A stretch of 64,000 nt of DNA from NCBI GenBank assembly GCA_963743015.1, contig CAVUOD010000031.1:1-64000 (forward strand), read 5' to 3'. The position numbers and the translations under genes are program-made. The notes beneath the pieces are model-generated. The model did not search any database. It had not been told where the DNA came from and saw only the letters and a list, made by a program, of their open reading frames with translations. The DNA is from CAVSRC01 sp963743015. GTDB lineage: Bacteria > Pseudomonadota > Alphaproteobacteria > Rhizobiales > Kaistiaceae. The first letter of the stretch is position 1, and every line of letters starts with the position of its first letter. Positions 8,768 through 17,678 of the stretch are shown here, one piece after another.

Positions 8768-10525
8768 TCATTCCGGCAAACCAGCCTTGCGGAGACCTTC
8801 CCAAAGACGTTCCGCCTGTTGAGGATTTCCATACGGCAGTTGGATCTTGAGCTGGTTGATCGTCGCTTCGGGATCGAGTGCGCGGTAGCGCGCCATCGCT
8901 TGGGCCGCCTTGTCGACGTTGCCGAGTTGAGCGTGAGCTGCGGCCAGAATTCGGTAAGTCACACCGAAGCTCTGGTTTCGCTTGTGAGATTGCTCGGCGT
9001 AGTCCACTGCCTTGGAATACCGACCGAGGAGCGTGCATGCGATGGCAGCGCCAGCAAGGTCATGGAAAGCAAGCGGATTGTTCGCGGCCAATCGCAGCGC
9101 CGCTTCGAATCGTTCCAACGCTTTCTCTTGGTCGCCGGTGAGTGTCAGGATGTATCCGGACGCGCCCAAGAGCACGACGTCAGTGGGGTAGAGTTCCACA
9201 CCGTGTTCCACGATCGCGCAAGCGCTATCTGGGTCCTTCCCGAGGCTCGCCAGGACGAACGGCGCGTACCAAAGCACCATCGGATCGTCCGAATCAGCAC
9301 TTATCGCGTCAAGCGCGAGGCGTGTGCCTCTCGCCGTGTCCTCATCGGGCGACCGAGAGCCACCATTCACGACATTGTACATGTAGGACCAGCTGGCCAG
9401 CGCCAACGAGGGTGCATAGCTTGGGTCAAGCGCAAGTGCCTCTTCGAGCAACCTCCTGGCTTCTTCGGCGCTTGCGTGGGTATGAGTAAATAGCAGGGGA
9501 AGCGCCCTGAGGTAGAGGTCGTACGAGTCAAGATTGTCGGGATGCTTGCGCTTGGCGTGCCTGATCTCTGCGGAGAGCACGCTCGGCTGAATTGCATTTA
9601 CGACGCGTTCGGTGATCTGGTCCTGCAGGGCGAAGATATCGTCGAGGCCCCCTTCGAAGCGATCCGCCCAGACGTTAGCGCCGGTCGCAGCATCGGTGAG
9701 CTGGCTGATGATGCGAACACGGTCACCGCCCTTTCGTACGCTGCCTTCCAGCACGTAGCGAACTTCAAGGCGCTTCGCGATATCGCGGATTTCCGCATTC
9801 TTGCCTTTGAAGGTGAACGATGACGTTCGCGCCACCACGTACAGCCAGCCAAGCCGCGACAAGCCGGTGATGATCTCGTCGACCATACCGTCGGCAAAAT
9901 ACTCTTGTTCTGAATCTCCGCTGAGGTTGGCAAAGGGCAACACCGCGATCGACGGTCTGTTGATCGTCGTCGTCGATGTCGGAGCGCGCGCAACACCGGG
10001 GCGCACTTCGTAGACGCGGACCGGCTCGGCGATGTTCTTGAGATGCTGCTCCCCCATGTCGTCGACTTCGAGAGCAAGCTTGCCTTTGACGTACTGGTAG
10101 GTGCCTCCCGACAGACAGATCGATCCGGGCTTGGCAAGCGGCTCAAGGCGGGCCGCGATGTTGACACCATCGCCGAAAACGTCGCCTCCCTCCACGATCA
10201 GGTCGCCCACATTGATGCCGATGCGGAACTCCATCCGGCGTTCGCCAGGGAGGCCGGCGTTGCGTTCCTCAACCGAGCGCTGGACGTTGAGCGCGCATCG
10301 CACCGCGTCCACTGCGCTCGCGAACTCCACCAGCACGCCGTCGCCCATTGTCTTTATGATATGGCCGTTGTTCCGCTCGACCTCGGGATTAAACAACGAA
10401 GTCAGCAATTCCTTGAGCGCCGCGTGTGTTCCTTCCTCGTCGGCACCCATCATGCGGGAGTAGCCGACAACATCGGCTGCCAGAACGGCGGCCAGCCGTC
10501 GGTTGATCTTTTCTTTTTCGGCCAT
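8768..10525 (-). CDS. Class III adenylate/guanylate cyclase with TPR repeats
   Basis: 585 residues from ATG 10525. The N-terminal cyclase homology domain covers ~10-180 (AAVLAADVVGYSRMMGADE, metal-binding Asp in ADVVGYS, IIKTMGDGVLVEF, then FRIGINVGD and FGDGVNIAARLE). A linker follows. From ~210 comes a domain seen in this cyclase group (SIAVLPFANLSGD, EYFADGMVDEIIT). The remaining ~250 residues are TPR-like helical repeats ending at LRKAGLPE. This architecture is expanded in Rhizobiales. The product is presumably cAMP, but nucleotide specificity cannot be read with certainty. Confidence 0.9.
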   Translation of the reverse strand: MAEKEKINRRLAAVLAADVVGYSRMMGADEEGTHAALKELLTSLFNPEVERNNGHIIKTMGDGVLVEFASAVDAVRCALNVQRSVEERNAGLPGERRMEFRIGINVGDLIVEGGDVFGDGVNIAARLEPLAKPGSICLSGGTYQYVKGKLALEVDDMGEQHLKNIAEPVRVYEVRPGVARAPTSTTTINRPSIAVLPFANLSGDSEQEYFADGMVDEIITGLSRLGWLYVVARTSSFTFKGKNAEIRDIAKRLEVRYVLEGSVRKGGDRVRIISQLTDAATGANVWADRFEGGLDDIFALQDQITERVVNAIQPSVLSAEIRHAKRKHPDNLDSYDLYLRALPLLFTHTHASAEEARRLLEEALALDPSYAPSLALASWSYMYNVVNGGSRSPDEDTARGTRLALDAISADSDDPMVLWYAPFVLASLGKDPDSACAIVEHGVELYPTDVVLLGASGYILTLTGDQEKALERFEAALRLAANNPLAFHDLAGAAIACTLLGRYSKAVDYAEQSHKRNQSFGVTYRILAAAHAQLGNVDKAAQAMARYRALDPEATINQLKIQLPYGNPQQAERLWEGLRKAGLPE

Positions 10526-10570
10526 ATGCCGAGTCGTAGTGGATATTGACGGCCCACACCAGCAAATCAC

Positions 10571-10702
10571 CGCTACCGCGTTAGCCGGCGATGGACCTCA
10601 AATGTCGCCTATGGGTCAATCTCGGACTTGGCCTTTGTTTCAAAGGATGTCAGCTTTGGGCTCGAACGCCGACATCCCTTCTCCAATCCATTGCGGGTCA
10701 CT
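10571..10702. other. Interspersed-repeat-like spacer at the phage element edge
   Basis: This short spacer separates the cyclase gene from the phage-type genes. It holds GTCGCCTATGGGTCAATC and TGTCAGCTTTGGGCTCGA, which resemble short dispersed repeats often mis-annotated as small proteins in Bradyrhizobium-like genomes. It may mark a junction. Confidence 0.3.
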
Positions 10703-11170
10703 TTACCTTTCATCACCTTGCCGAGGTGGTGGGTTGAACAGATCGGGCTCAGCTTCCGACGGCATCGAGATTCTCCCACGGCTGGCCGGGGTGAATCCGA
10801 ACTCGGATGAGATTCGGAGCATGATCTCTGCCTGGCGGTTGGCGATCGAGACGTAGGGCGACTGGATGGGGAAGCCGGTCGGCGATTTGACCATGACACC
10901 GAACTTCTGGATGGCCTCGACGGCTTCGGCCCATAGGGCATAGGCGCTGCAATAGGCGGCCAGCGCCCCGCGATCGAGGTTGGTGAGGACGCGGAGCTTG
11001 CCGAGTTCTCCGGCGAGGCGTTGCCATTCGGTCTGGGCTGCGGGGCTCAGTTCCGGTGGACAGTCGGGGATCGCGGGCTCGGGGGTAGGCTCGTCGAGGT
11101 TCAGCGGCCTCTTGCCGGGATTGCCGGTGATCACCTTGAGACGCGTCGGCTTGGGCTTGCGACCGCGCAT
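10703..11170 (-). CDS. Phage terminase small subunit, P27 family
   Basis: 155 residues beginning MRGRKPKPTRLKVITGNPG, the characteristic P27-type N-terminus, followed by PPELSPAAQTEWQRLAGEL and a helical core (ALAAYCSAYALWAEA). The family recognises phage DNA for packaging with a large terminase subunit. No large subunit, portal or capsid gene follows: the sequence downstream leaves the phage module within ~130 bp, so this is a truncated packaging locus. Its start is 5 bp from the methyltransferase stop. Confidence 0.85.
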   Translation of the reverse strand: MRGRKPKPTRLKVITGNPGKRPLNLDEPTPEPAIPDCPPELSPAAQTEWQRLAGELGKLRVLTNLDRGALAAYCSAYALWAEAVEAIQKFGVMVKSPTGFPIQSPYVSIANRQAEIMLRISSEFGFTPASRGRISMPSEAEPDLFNPPPRQGDER

Positions 11171-11174
11171 GGGC

Positions 11175-12593
11175 TTACCCTTTTCTGGCCACTGAGGCGG
11201 CCAACTTCCGGCTTCGGGACGATGGGGGAGGCGGGCCGGCTGCAACCGAGCCTTCCGGCTTGCCGTCGCACTCCGGGGCGGCTGGCCGCATTGGGTCAGG
11301 CTCGGCTGACGGGCCGGCGCTTTTCTGGGCCTCGCCGGCCGCCGACCGCATGGCCTCGACCTCGGAGAACGTCTGGTTCTCTCCGGCCAGCCTCGCTTCC
11401 TTGCCGGTGAAGGCCTGCCAGCGGCGGATGGCGACATCGACATAGAGCGGGTCGATCTCTATCGCCAGGCACACCCGGCCGGTCGTCTCGGCGGCGATCA
11501 GCGATGTGCCGCTGCCCAGGAACGGGTCGTAGACGGCCTGACCGGGGCTGGAGTTGTTGAGCATCGGCCGGCGCATGCACTCGACCGGCTTCTGCGTGGC
11601 GTGCTCGGTCTTCGCGTCCTGGTCCTTCGCCGAGATGGTCCAGAGAGTCGTCTGCTTGCGATCACCGGTCCAGTTTCCCTTGGAGCGCACGGCATACCAG
11701 CAGGGTTCATGTTGCCAATGGTAATCGCCTCTCCCGATGATCAGCCGTTCCTTGGCCCAGATGATCTGGGCGCGGATGGTGAAGCCGGTTCGGACGAGGC
11801 TTTCGGCAAAGTGGGTCGACTGCAGGGCCGCGTGCCAGACATAGGCGATCGAGCCGGGGAACAGGGTCCATGCCTCCGACCAGTCGGGCCGGTCATCGTT
11901 CTTGATCTTGGACTTGGCACCGGACCGGCTGAGACCACGCTGGTTGCGCCAGGCAGGGTCGTATTCGACGCCATAGGGCGGGTCAGTGACCATGAGCCCC
12001 GGAACGGCTCCGGCGAGGAGCTGGTCGACCGCACCCCGGTCGGTTGCATCGCCGCAGATCAGGCGATGCGGCCCAAGCAGCCAGAGGTCTCCCACTTGGC
12101 TGACCGCCCGCTCAGCCACATCGGGGACGGCATCCTCGTCAGTCAGGCCCTCGGCGCCAGCCGGCGCCAGTGCCCGGGCGAGTTCGCCTTCGTCAAAGCC
12201 GAGGGTCGACAGGTCGATCCCGAGGTCGGAGAGGTCCTTCAGTTCGAGCTTGAGCATCTCCAGATCCCAGCCGGCATTGAGGGCAATCCGGTTGTCAGCA
12301 AGGACCAGCTGGCGCCTCTCGAACTCGCTGAGGCCTGTCAGGACGATGACCGGTACCTCCGCCAAGCCGAGCTTCCGCGCCGCCGCCAGGCGCCCGTGTC
12401 CGGCGACCAGATCGCCGTCCTCGCCGACCAGGATCGGGTTGGTGAAGCCGAAGGCACGGATACTGCCGGCGATCTCGGCAATCTGGGCCTCGCTATGGGT
12501 TCGGGCATTGCGGGCAAAGGGAACCAGCCGCTCGATCGGCCAGTGCTCCAGCGTGAAGCGCGTAGGCGGCTTGGCAAGGTCAGGTTTGGTCAT
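11175..12593 (-). CDS. ParB-domain DNA methyltransferase (beta-class N4/N6)
   Basis: 472 residues. The N-terminal ~110 form a ParB/Srx-like domain (ERLVPFARNARTHSE, GDLVAGHGRLAAARKLG). The C-terminal methyltransferase has TDPPYGVEY (catalytic DPPY) before YDPFLGSGTSLIA (SAM-binding FxGxG), the beta-class order. A charged, low-complexity tail of ~70 residues follows. The fusion is common in alphaproteobacterial prophages, where it modifies phage DNA. No cognate restriction gene is adjacent, so it looks like an orphan methyltransferase. Upstream of the start lies a run of eight G residues on the coding strand. Confidence 0.88.
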   Translation of the reverse strand: MTKPDLAKPPTRFTLEHWPIERLVPFARNARTHSEAQIAEIAGSIRAFGFTNPILVGEDGDLVAGHGRLAAARKLGLAEVPVIVLTGLSEFERRQLVLADNRIALNAGWDLEMLKLELKDLSDLGIDLSTLGFDEGELARALAPAGAEGLTDEDAVPDVAERAVSQVGDLWLLGPHRLICGDATDRGAVDQLLAGAVPGLMVTDPPYGVEYDPAWRNQRGLSRSGAKSKIKNDDRPDWSEAWTLFPGSIAYVWHAALQSTHFAESLVRTGFTIRAQIIWAKERLIIGRGDYHWQHEPCWYAVRSKGNWTGDRKQTTLWTISAKDQDAKTEHATQKPVECMRRPMLNNSSPGQAVYDPFLGSGTSLIAAETTGRVCLAIEIDPLYVDVAIRRWQAFTGKEARLAGENQTFSEVEAMRSAAGEAQKSAGPSAEPDPMRPAAPECDGKPEGSVAAGPPPPSSRSRKLAASVARKG

Positions 12594-13098
12594 GACCTAC
12601 CCCCCCCTCCCTGAATTTCGCGGCGATTTTCCGGGGAGTGTCGGGTCGGCTCTGCCGGAAAAAAGTATTCGGGAACTCGCAAAAAGATGCGTGCGGCTGC
12701 CCCACCGGTCCGCGATCGAAAGGTCCCAGACTTTTGACCGCCCCCCCGGGGGCCGCTGGAAAATATTCGGCTCGGAGCAGCCGAACGCGCGGCAGCGAGC
12801 GGGAGCATCGCCAACTTGTGACGGACCAATCGATTGATCCGAATCGGGTTTTCGACAGAGGCAGTGCGTGGCCAAGCTCCGTTGCTTGCCTGGTGGCCCC
12901 CAAAATCCCGGCGCCGAGAAAAAAATCCCTGCGTGGAGGAGCCGCCGGTCCAGCCCGCAGAGCCCAGCCAGAGATTTGACCTCCCTCCCCAATGAGGGGC
13001 GAGGACTTGGGGGCATCGTATGACTCGTGATGAATGAGATCGGCCGGCGCATCTGGTCGGTAGACCGGGGCACCCGACAATCAACCATTTCAACCATG
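12594..13098. other. Long non-coding spacer in the phage-like element
   Basis: All three minus-strand frames are open for ~510 bp, which reflects stop-poor GC-rich sequence; none gives a recognisable protein. The spacer has several homopolymer runs (C8 at the methyltransferase start, CCCCCCCGGGGG near 12,740). It may carry regulatory RNA or decayed coding sequence. Confidence 0.5.
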
Positions 13099-13776
13099 TC
13101 AACCATCTTCAACCCGGGATTTGCCCGGCCTCACTGGTTCGTCGTCGGGGTCCGAATCCACCGCGAGGGGGAGGGCCCCTGGCAGGACCCGCGCCTCGTC
13201 AGGGGAGGCGGAGGTGTCGCCGGTCGGCGGCTCTTCGGGACTTAGCTCTTTAGGCTCGACTTTAGGCTTCAAGATCGCGCTGAGACTGCTGGCAACCCGC
13301 CGTGCCGAAACCCCCGCAGCGGCAGGATTGCCAGGGGCCCCCCGGTGCCTGCCTTGGGGCACAGTGGACGAACCCAGCGATCGCAGGATCAGCTCGACAC
13401 CTGCACCGTGCTTTCGCATCTCGGCCGTGGTTGCCGCAGCCTGCAGCTCCTCGTCGATCCGGTCGATGGCGCAGGCAAAGGCTTGCGGCACGTCGCGGAG
13501 GCGATCGAGCAGGTCGTCGCTCCAGCGCCGCGTGGCCGCCGCCTCGGCTGCCTGCCTTGAGCCTTGGCTGTATGGTCGAGGAGGGGCAGGGGAGTGGGCC
13601 TTACCCTTTCCCGCCTGCCCACTTGCAGCCTCGCCGTGGGTGCCGATGTCGGTGGTGTTCGTGGCCCGTGCCGCAGCATCAGGTTCATTCAGTAGGTTCT
13701 TCTTGTAGGTTTGGGTGGCAGTCGTGCCACCACCCAGGTGACATTCCTGCGATCTCTCGGGTGGCGCGGCTGTCAT
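13099..13776 (-). CDS. Hypothetical phage-element protein
   Basis: 225 residues, Ala/Pro/Arg-rich and mostly low complexity. A central segment (RRWSDDLLDRLRDVPQAFA to MRKHGAGVELILRSLG) looks more ordered and helical. I recognise no family. It lies in line with the HTH and AlpA-like genes upstream and the methyltransferase downstream, so it is probably part of the same minus-strand operon. The ATG 13776 start is not strongly supported. Confidence 0.45.
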   Translation of the reverse strand: MTAAPPERSQECHLGGGTTATQTYKKNLLNEPDAAARATNTTDIGTHGEAASGQAGKGKAHSPAPPRPYSQGSRQAAEAAATRRWSDDLLDRLRDVPQAFACAIDRIDEELQAAATTAEMRKHGAGVELILRSLGSSTVPQGRHRGAPGNPAAAGVSARRVASSLSAILKPKVEPKELSPEEPPTGDTSASPDEARVLPGALPLAVDSDPDDEPVRPGKSRVEDG

Positions 13777-13822
13777 CTCACCATGGCGATCATCGGAAGC
13801 GCGGAAACGCCTATTCCAGGCC

Positions 13823-14128
13823 TCATGCTGCTTCGCGCAGCAGGTCCCAGTTCGGCTCGTAGCTGTTGCGCTGCGATCGGCCGCCGTGCCGGATGCGCAG
13901 GACTAGACGCCGTCGATGGAGGGCAGCGGTCGCCCTCAATACGGTGCTCCGATCAAGGCCGAGCAACCATGCGAGCCGATCCGCGCCAGGCTCACATTGA
14001 CCATCGGCTCTGTGGAAGTGCTCGACAATCGCACACGCGACACGTCGCTCCGAGGCCGACAGCCCCGGCATGAGGCCGATCGTCTTGAAGGCCAGAAGAG
14101 TATCCAGGCGAGAGACGTTCGTTGTCAT
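13823..14128 (-). CDS. Winged-helix DNA-binding protein of phage-like element
   Basis: 101 residues. MPGLSASERRVACAIVEHF followed by RLAWLLGLDRSTVLRATAAL and HRRRLVLRIRHGG reads as a MarR/DnaD-like winged helix. It probably binds DNA in replication or gene control of the element. Its ATG overlaps the stop of the AlpA-like gene by 4 bp (ATGA), so the two are translationally coupled. Confidence 0.7.
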   Translation of the reverse strand: MTTNVSRLDTLLAFKTIGLMPGLSASERRVACAIVEHFHRADGQCEPGADRLAWLLGLDRSTVLRATAALHRRRLVLRIRHGGRSQRNSYEPNWDLLREAA

Positions 14129-14367
14129 GGCTTCGCCTCAGGCCAAGTCGACGGCGGAACCTCCTTCGACGGCACAATCCGCGCTTCAATCCACGCTTTG
14201 AGATCGCTTGCCTGATAGCGGATGGTGCGGCCAATGCGGATAAAGGTCGGACCAACGCCTTTGACGCGCCACGCCTGTAACGTTCGCGGCGAGGCGTTCA
14301 GCAAGCGTGCGGCGTCCTTCTCGTGGAGCAGACGGATCTCGTCGTCGAGTTTGTCGGGTTGCGACAT
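14125..14367 (-). CDS. AlpA/excisionase-like HTH protein
   Basis: 80 residues. LHEKDAARLLNASPRTLQAW and RIGRTIRYQASDLKAWIEA give the MerR-like HTH_17 fold of AlpA and Xis proteins, which control excision and early phage genes. It is the first gene of the five-gene minus-strand module. A serine recombinase lies ~1.5 kb away on the other strand and could be its partner, but that is inferred from context only. Confidence 0.8.
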   Translation of the reverse strand: MSQPDKLDDEIRLLHEKDAARLLNASPRTLQAWRVKGVGPTFIRIGRTIRYQASDLKAWIEARIVPSKEVPPSTWPEAKP

Positions 14368-14540
14368 TGATCGACCTCTTGGAAAAGCGAGTGCGCAAAT
14401 GCGTCCCCGGCAGGATCTCTGCCGAGGGCGGGCGTCGCAGGTGGGAGGAAACTGGGGTGGTTACCGGGGCAGCTGCCGCACGTCAGGTGCTGGCTGGGTT
14501 CGGTTTGCCTGCTGCCTATACCCCTATGCCAAAACGACGA

Positions 14541-14562
14541 AGCCCGGCGCAGGGGCCGGGCT
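14541..14562 (-). terminator. GC-rich hairpin upstream of the AlpA-like gene
   Basis: AGCCCGGC and GCCGGGCT form an 8-bp stem with a short loop. Read on the minus strand it is followed by TTCGTCGTTTTGG, a weak U-rich tract. It could terminate minus-strand transcription entering from the repeat region before the AlpA module. Confidence 0.5.
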
Positions 14563-14640
14563 CATAAAAAGCAAGCTTAGCAGTCGGGGTGGTTCTGGGG
14601 TGGCTCCGCCGTCGCGGCCACAAAATATACCCACGCTGCG

Positions 14641-14910
14641 CCATTCCGCGTGGCGGAAAGTGTGGTCGCCGCGGTGTTCTGGCCGACGCGCTTAGCTGGC
14701 TACAGCTTCTCGACCTCTACTCACGGAGATCGAACCGGCGCCTTCCGACACAACAACAACAGCTAGACGCGACCAAAAACGCAAGCTCCGCACTCCGCGT
14801 GGCGCGAGCGTGGTCGCCGCGGGTACTACTGGCCGACGCGCTGGCTGGCTACAGCTTCTCGACCTCTACTCACGGAGATCGAACCGGCGCCTTCCAACAC
14901 AACGACGCAA
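14641..14910. repeat. Tandem direct repeat, two copies with 149-bp period
   Basis: Copy one (~14,641-14,789) and copy two (~14,790-14,910) share a core of about 50 identical bases (14,695-14,746 and 14,844-14,895, beginning GCTGGCTACAGCTTCTCG). The flanks are diverged but still alignable and both contain CCGCGTGG. Neither copy sits in a convincing gene; the reading frames of the two copies differ. It may be part of a recombination or regulatory region between the phage module and the serine recombinase trio. Confidence 0.75.
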
Positions 14911-15391
14911 CCGAACCGGGTGATAACGATTCTGACGGCTTGAGCCTACTTCTGATTCGCGGCCAAGCCAGAAACTCGCGCAAGCTCCGCAGCCTCAAAT
15001 GTCCGATCTCCGGATCAGCCACTCGGCAGAAACACGCGAATCACAAGCACGATATTACGCCGTGCGATGTCGCTTCCGGCGACTCGCGAGCGGTTTTCCA
15101 CCGGTCGCGACTGCTTTTGTCTCCCACGCTCTACGATCCTTTACGGTCGAGCGTTTCCGGGTCTGGATTTCGAGGCGTTTTGAGCGAGCCTGCACCTATG
15201 CAGGTCCTTCAACGCAGGGGCGACGAGCCAGCCGACCGCCTCGCCGAGATCGGCGAGATCCTCGCCCTTGGGCTGGTTCGGCTAAGGGCCCGACAGTCAA
15301 GTCAAACCGAAGCCAGAACCGGAGAGAGTTCGCTGGACTGTGTCGCCCACCAGAGCGGTGATGCCAACCCGGAGAAACCGGAGAACAGGCG

Positions 15392-15838
15392 ATGACCGAC
15401 ACCGTGCTTGCCCGCCTGGCGGCATTGAGGACCACGCCGACGCCGGAACTGAAGCGCCAATGGCGAGACCTCTTCGAGACCGAGCCGCCTCCCTACAACC
15501 GGCGCTACCTCGAGAGCCGATTGGCCTACCGGATTCAGGCGCTGGCCTATGGCGGACTGAAGGCGGCGACGGTCGAACGCCTGGAGGCGCTCGCCGATCA
15601 AGTTGCTGATCACAGTCTCATCCGACGAAGAATCCGGCACGACGACAAGCCGGTGGTGGGCACCCAGCTTATCCGCGAATGGCAAGGGGTCGAGCACAAA
15701 GTGACCGTGCGCGACGATGGCTACGAGTACGACGGCCGGCCCTACCAGTCGCTCTCCTCGGTCGCCCGGGCGATCACCGGCACCCGCTGGAACGGCTGGG
15801 TCTTCTTCGGCCTCAAGAATGCCAAGGGGCGGTCATGA
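15392..15838 (+). CDS. DUF2924 domain protein
   Basis: 148 residues. LKRQWRDLFETEPPPYNRRY, LESRLAYRIQALAYGGL and the C-terminal RPYQSLSSVARAITGTRWNG fit the DUF2924 family, which almost always precedes a large serine recombinase in alphaproteobacterial prophages and islands. The C-terminal part resembles a short DNA-binding fold. Its stop overlaps the recombinase start (ATGA), so the two are coupled. Function is unknown; an accessory role in recombination is inferred. Confidence 0.82.
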   Translation: MTDTVLARLAALRTTPTPELKRQWRDLFETEPPPYNRRYLESRLAYRIQALAYGGLKAATVERLEALADQVADHSLIRRRIRHDDKPVVGTQLIREWQGVEHKVTVRDDGYEYDGRPYQSLSSVARAITGTRWNGWVFFGLKNAKGRS

Positions 15839-17178
15839 GGCGCGCCGGGGCCGCCATTGAGAAACCTGCCGCTCCGGCGCGGAAGCTCCGTTGTGCGGTC
15901 TACACGCGCAAGTCCACCGAGGAAGGACTGGACATGGAGTTCAACTCCCTCGACGCCCAAAGGGAGGCTTGCGAAGCTTATGTCGCCAGCCAGAAGGCCG
16001 AGGGCTGGCATATGATACCGGACCGCTACGACGATGGCGGGGTCTCCGGCGGAACGCTGGAACGTCCGGCGCTAAAACAGTTGCTGGAGGAGATCGAGCG
16101 GGGTCGCATCGATATCGTTGTGGTCTACAAGATCGACCGGCTCAGCCGGTCGCTCATGGACTTTGCCAAGCTGGTCGAGGTGTTCGAGCGAAACGACGTC
16201 ACCTTCGTCTCTGTCACGCAAGCCTTCAACACCACCACGTCGATGGGGCGGCTGACGCTGAACATCCTGCTGTCGTTTGCCCAGTTCGAGCGTGAGGTGA
16301 TCGGTGAGCGCATCCGCGACAAGTTCGCCGCGTCGCGGCGGAAGGGGATGTGGATGGGTGGCTGGGCTCCACTCGGCTACGACGTCAGGGAAAGAAAGCT
16401 CGTGGTCAACGAGCCACAAGCGGCCATCGTTCGAGAGATCTTCCAGCGTTACGCGAAGCTCGAATCGCCGACGGAGATTGTGCGCGACCTTGCCGTCCGA
16501 GGCATCTTCAACAAATACGGCAAGCTGATCGACCGGGCGATGCTCTACACGATCCTGCACAACAGGACCTACATCGGCGAGGCCTCCTACAAGGGCGCGG
16601 TTTATCCCGGCGAGCACAAGCCGATCATCGATCGCAAGCTCTGGGATCGGGTGCAGGTGATCTTGGAACAGTGTCCGTCAGGCCGCGGTCGGCGTTCCGG
16701 CGCGCAAGCCCCGGCGCTGCTGAAGGGCCTGATCTTCGGGCCGAATGGGAAAGCGATGTCGCCTACCCACACCCGCAAGGGCAACAGGATCTATCGCTAC
16801 TACGTCAGCCAGTCGGCGACCAAGACGGGCCCCGAAGGCTGCCCGGTCAGCCGGGTGCCTGCCGGAGAGATCGAAGCCGCGGTCATCGGTCAGCTTCGCA
16901 CGCTTCTGCGATCACCCGAGGTCGTGGTGGCGACCTGGCGGGCAGCGCGAAAAGAGATCAAGGACCTCAACGAGAGGGAGGTGCGAGCAGCGCTTGAGCG
17001 ACTCGACCCGCTCTGGGATGAGCTGTTCCCGGCCGAACAGGCACGCATCGTCCAGCTTCTGGTCGAGCGGGTCGATGTCGGCGTCGATGGCCTGGACATT
17101 CAACTCCGCGTCGACGGGTTCCAGCAACTCGTCACTGAGCTTGATCGTAGGCGACTCGGCGAGCGCGAGGCCGCATGA
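15835..17178 (+). CDS. Large serine recombinase (site-specific integrase)
   Basis: 447 residues from ATG 15835. The resolvase domain has CAVYTRKSTEEGLDMEFNSL (catalytic Ser in RKST), DGGVSGGTLERP, VYKIDRLSRS, then AQFEREVIGERIRDK. A recombinase domain follows (PLGYDVRERKLVVNEPQA), then a zinc-ribbon-like region with few cysteines (EGCPVSRVP) and a C-terminal helical segment. The catalytic residues are intact, so the enzyme may be active. Such enzymes often integrate without a tRNA target, which matters when judging the tRNA scar at 28 kb. Confidence 0.9.
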   Translation: MRRAGAAIEKPAAPARKLRCAVYTRKSTEEGLDMEFNSLDAQREACEAYVASQKAEGWHMIPDRYDDGGVSGGTLERPALKQLLEEIERGRIDIVVVYKIDRLSRSLMDFAKLVEVFERNDVTFVSVTQAFNTTTSMGRLTLNILLSFAQFEREVIGERIRDKFAASRRKGMWMGGWAPLGYDVRERKLVVNEPQAAIVREIFQRYAKLESPTEIVRDLAVRGIFNKYGKLIDRAMLYTILHNRTYIGEASYKGAVYPGEHKPIIDRKLWDRVQVILEQCPSGRGRRSGAQAPALLKGLIFGPNGKAMSPTHTRKGNRIYRYYVSQSATKTGPEGCPVSRVPAGEIEAAVIGQLRTLLRSPEVVVATWRAARKEIKDLNEREVRAALERLDPLWDELFPAEQARIVQLLVERVDVGVDGLDIQLRVDGFQQLVTELDRRRLGEREAA

Positions 17179-17594
17179 CAGGCCGGACCGCTGAACCGCA
17201 GAGTACAGGCGGTGCGACCCTGACGGTCCGCGTTCCCTTGACCATTCGTCGGCGGGGCGGGCGTAGGCGGGTGATCGCTCCTGCCGAGACGGAAACCGGC
17301 CGATCAGGCAAACGGACCGACGATGATCCGATGCTCACCGCGCTCGCCCGGGCCTATCGTTGGCAGCGCCTTACCGAGAACGGCACCTACGCTTCCCTGA
17401 GCGACCTCGCCGCCGCCGAAGGCGTCGACCGCTCCTACGCCGGAAAGGCTATGCGGCTCATGCTCCTCGCCCCAGACATCATCGAGGCCATCCTCGATGG
17501 AACAGAGCCAGACACCATCGCGCTCGATCGATTGCTACGACCATTCTCGATTGAGTGGCAAAGGCAGAGAGCCGGGTTCGGGAGCAGAATCTAG
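17175..17594 (+). CDS. Small protein coupled to the serine recombinase
   Basis: 139 residues, its ATG overlapping the recombinase stop by 4 bp. Residues ~50-130 (MLTALARAYRWQRLTENG, LAAAEGVDRSYAGKAMRL, LAPDIIEAILDG) look like a helix-turn-helix segment found in proteins that follow DUF2924/recombinase pairs. It probably acts as an accessory or regulatory factor. The N-terminus is basic. The family has no assigned function. Confidence 0.7.
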   Translation: MTGRTAEPQSTGGATLTVRVPLTIRRRGGRRRVIAPAETETGRSGKRTDDDPMLTALARAYRWQRLTENGTYASLSDLAAAEGVDRSYAGKAMRLMLLAPDIIEAILDGTEPDTIALDRLLRPFSIEWQRQRAGFGSRI

Positions 17595-17678
17595 TCTAGA
17601 TTACCCCACTGCTCTTGAGCGGTATCGAAGAGGGATCGCTCAAGCCTGCGGGGGGTCACTGCAACTTGGTGAATGCGC

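Larger units (their letters stand above)
14368..15391. other. 1-kb region without genes between two divergent modules
   Basis: Besides the hairpin and the 149-bp tandem repeat, nothing here codes convincingly. A small hairpin CCTGCA-CCTA-TGCAGG lies near 15,190. The region separates the minus-strand AlpA module from the plus-strand DUF2924/recombinase genes, and so probably contains promoters for both and perhaps the recombination site. Confidence 0.5.

Noticed and set aside
12590..13112. Three overlapping minus-strand frames as genes
   Set aside because: None has a recognisable domain or RBS; openness in all frames at once is a composition effect. Kept only as a low-interest finding on the spacer.
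14720..14745. T-loop-like GGTTCGATC on the minus strand of the tandem repeat
   Set aside because: The flanks do not form a T stem or any other tRNA arm, so it is not a tRNA gene.
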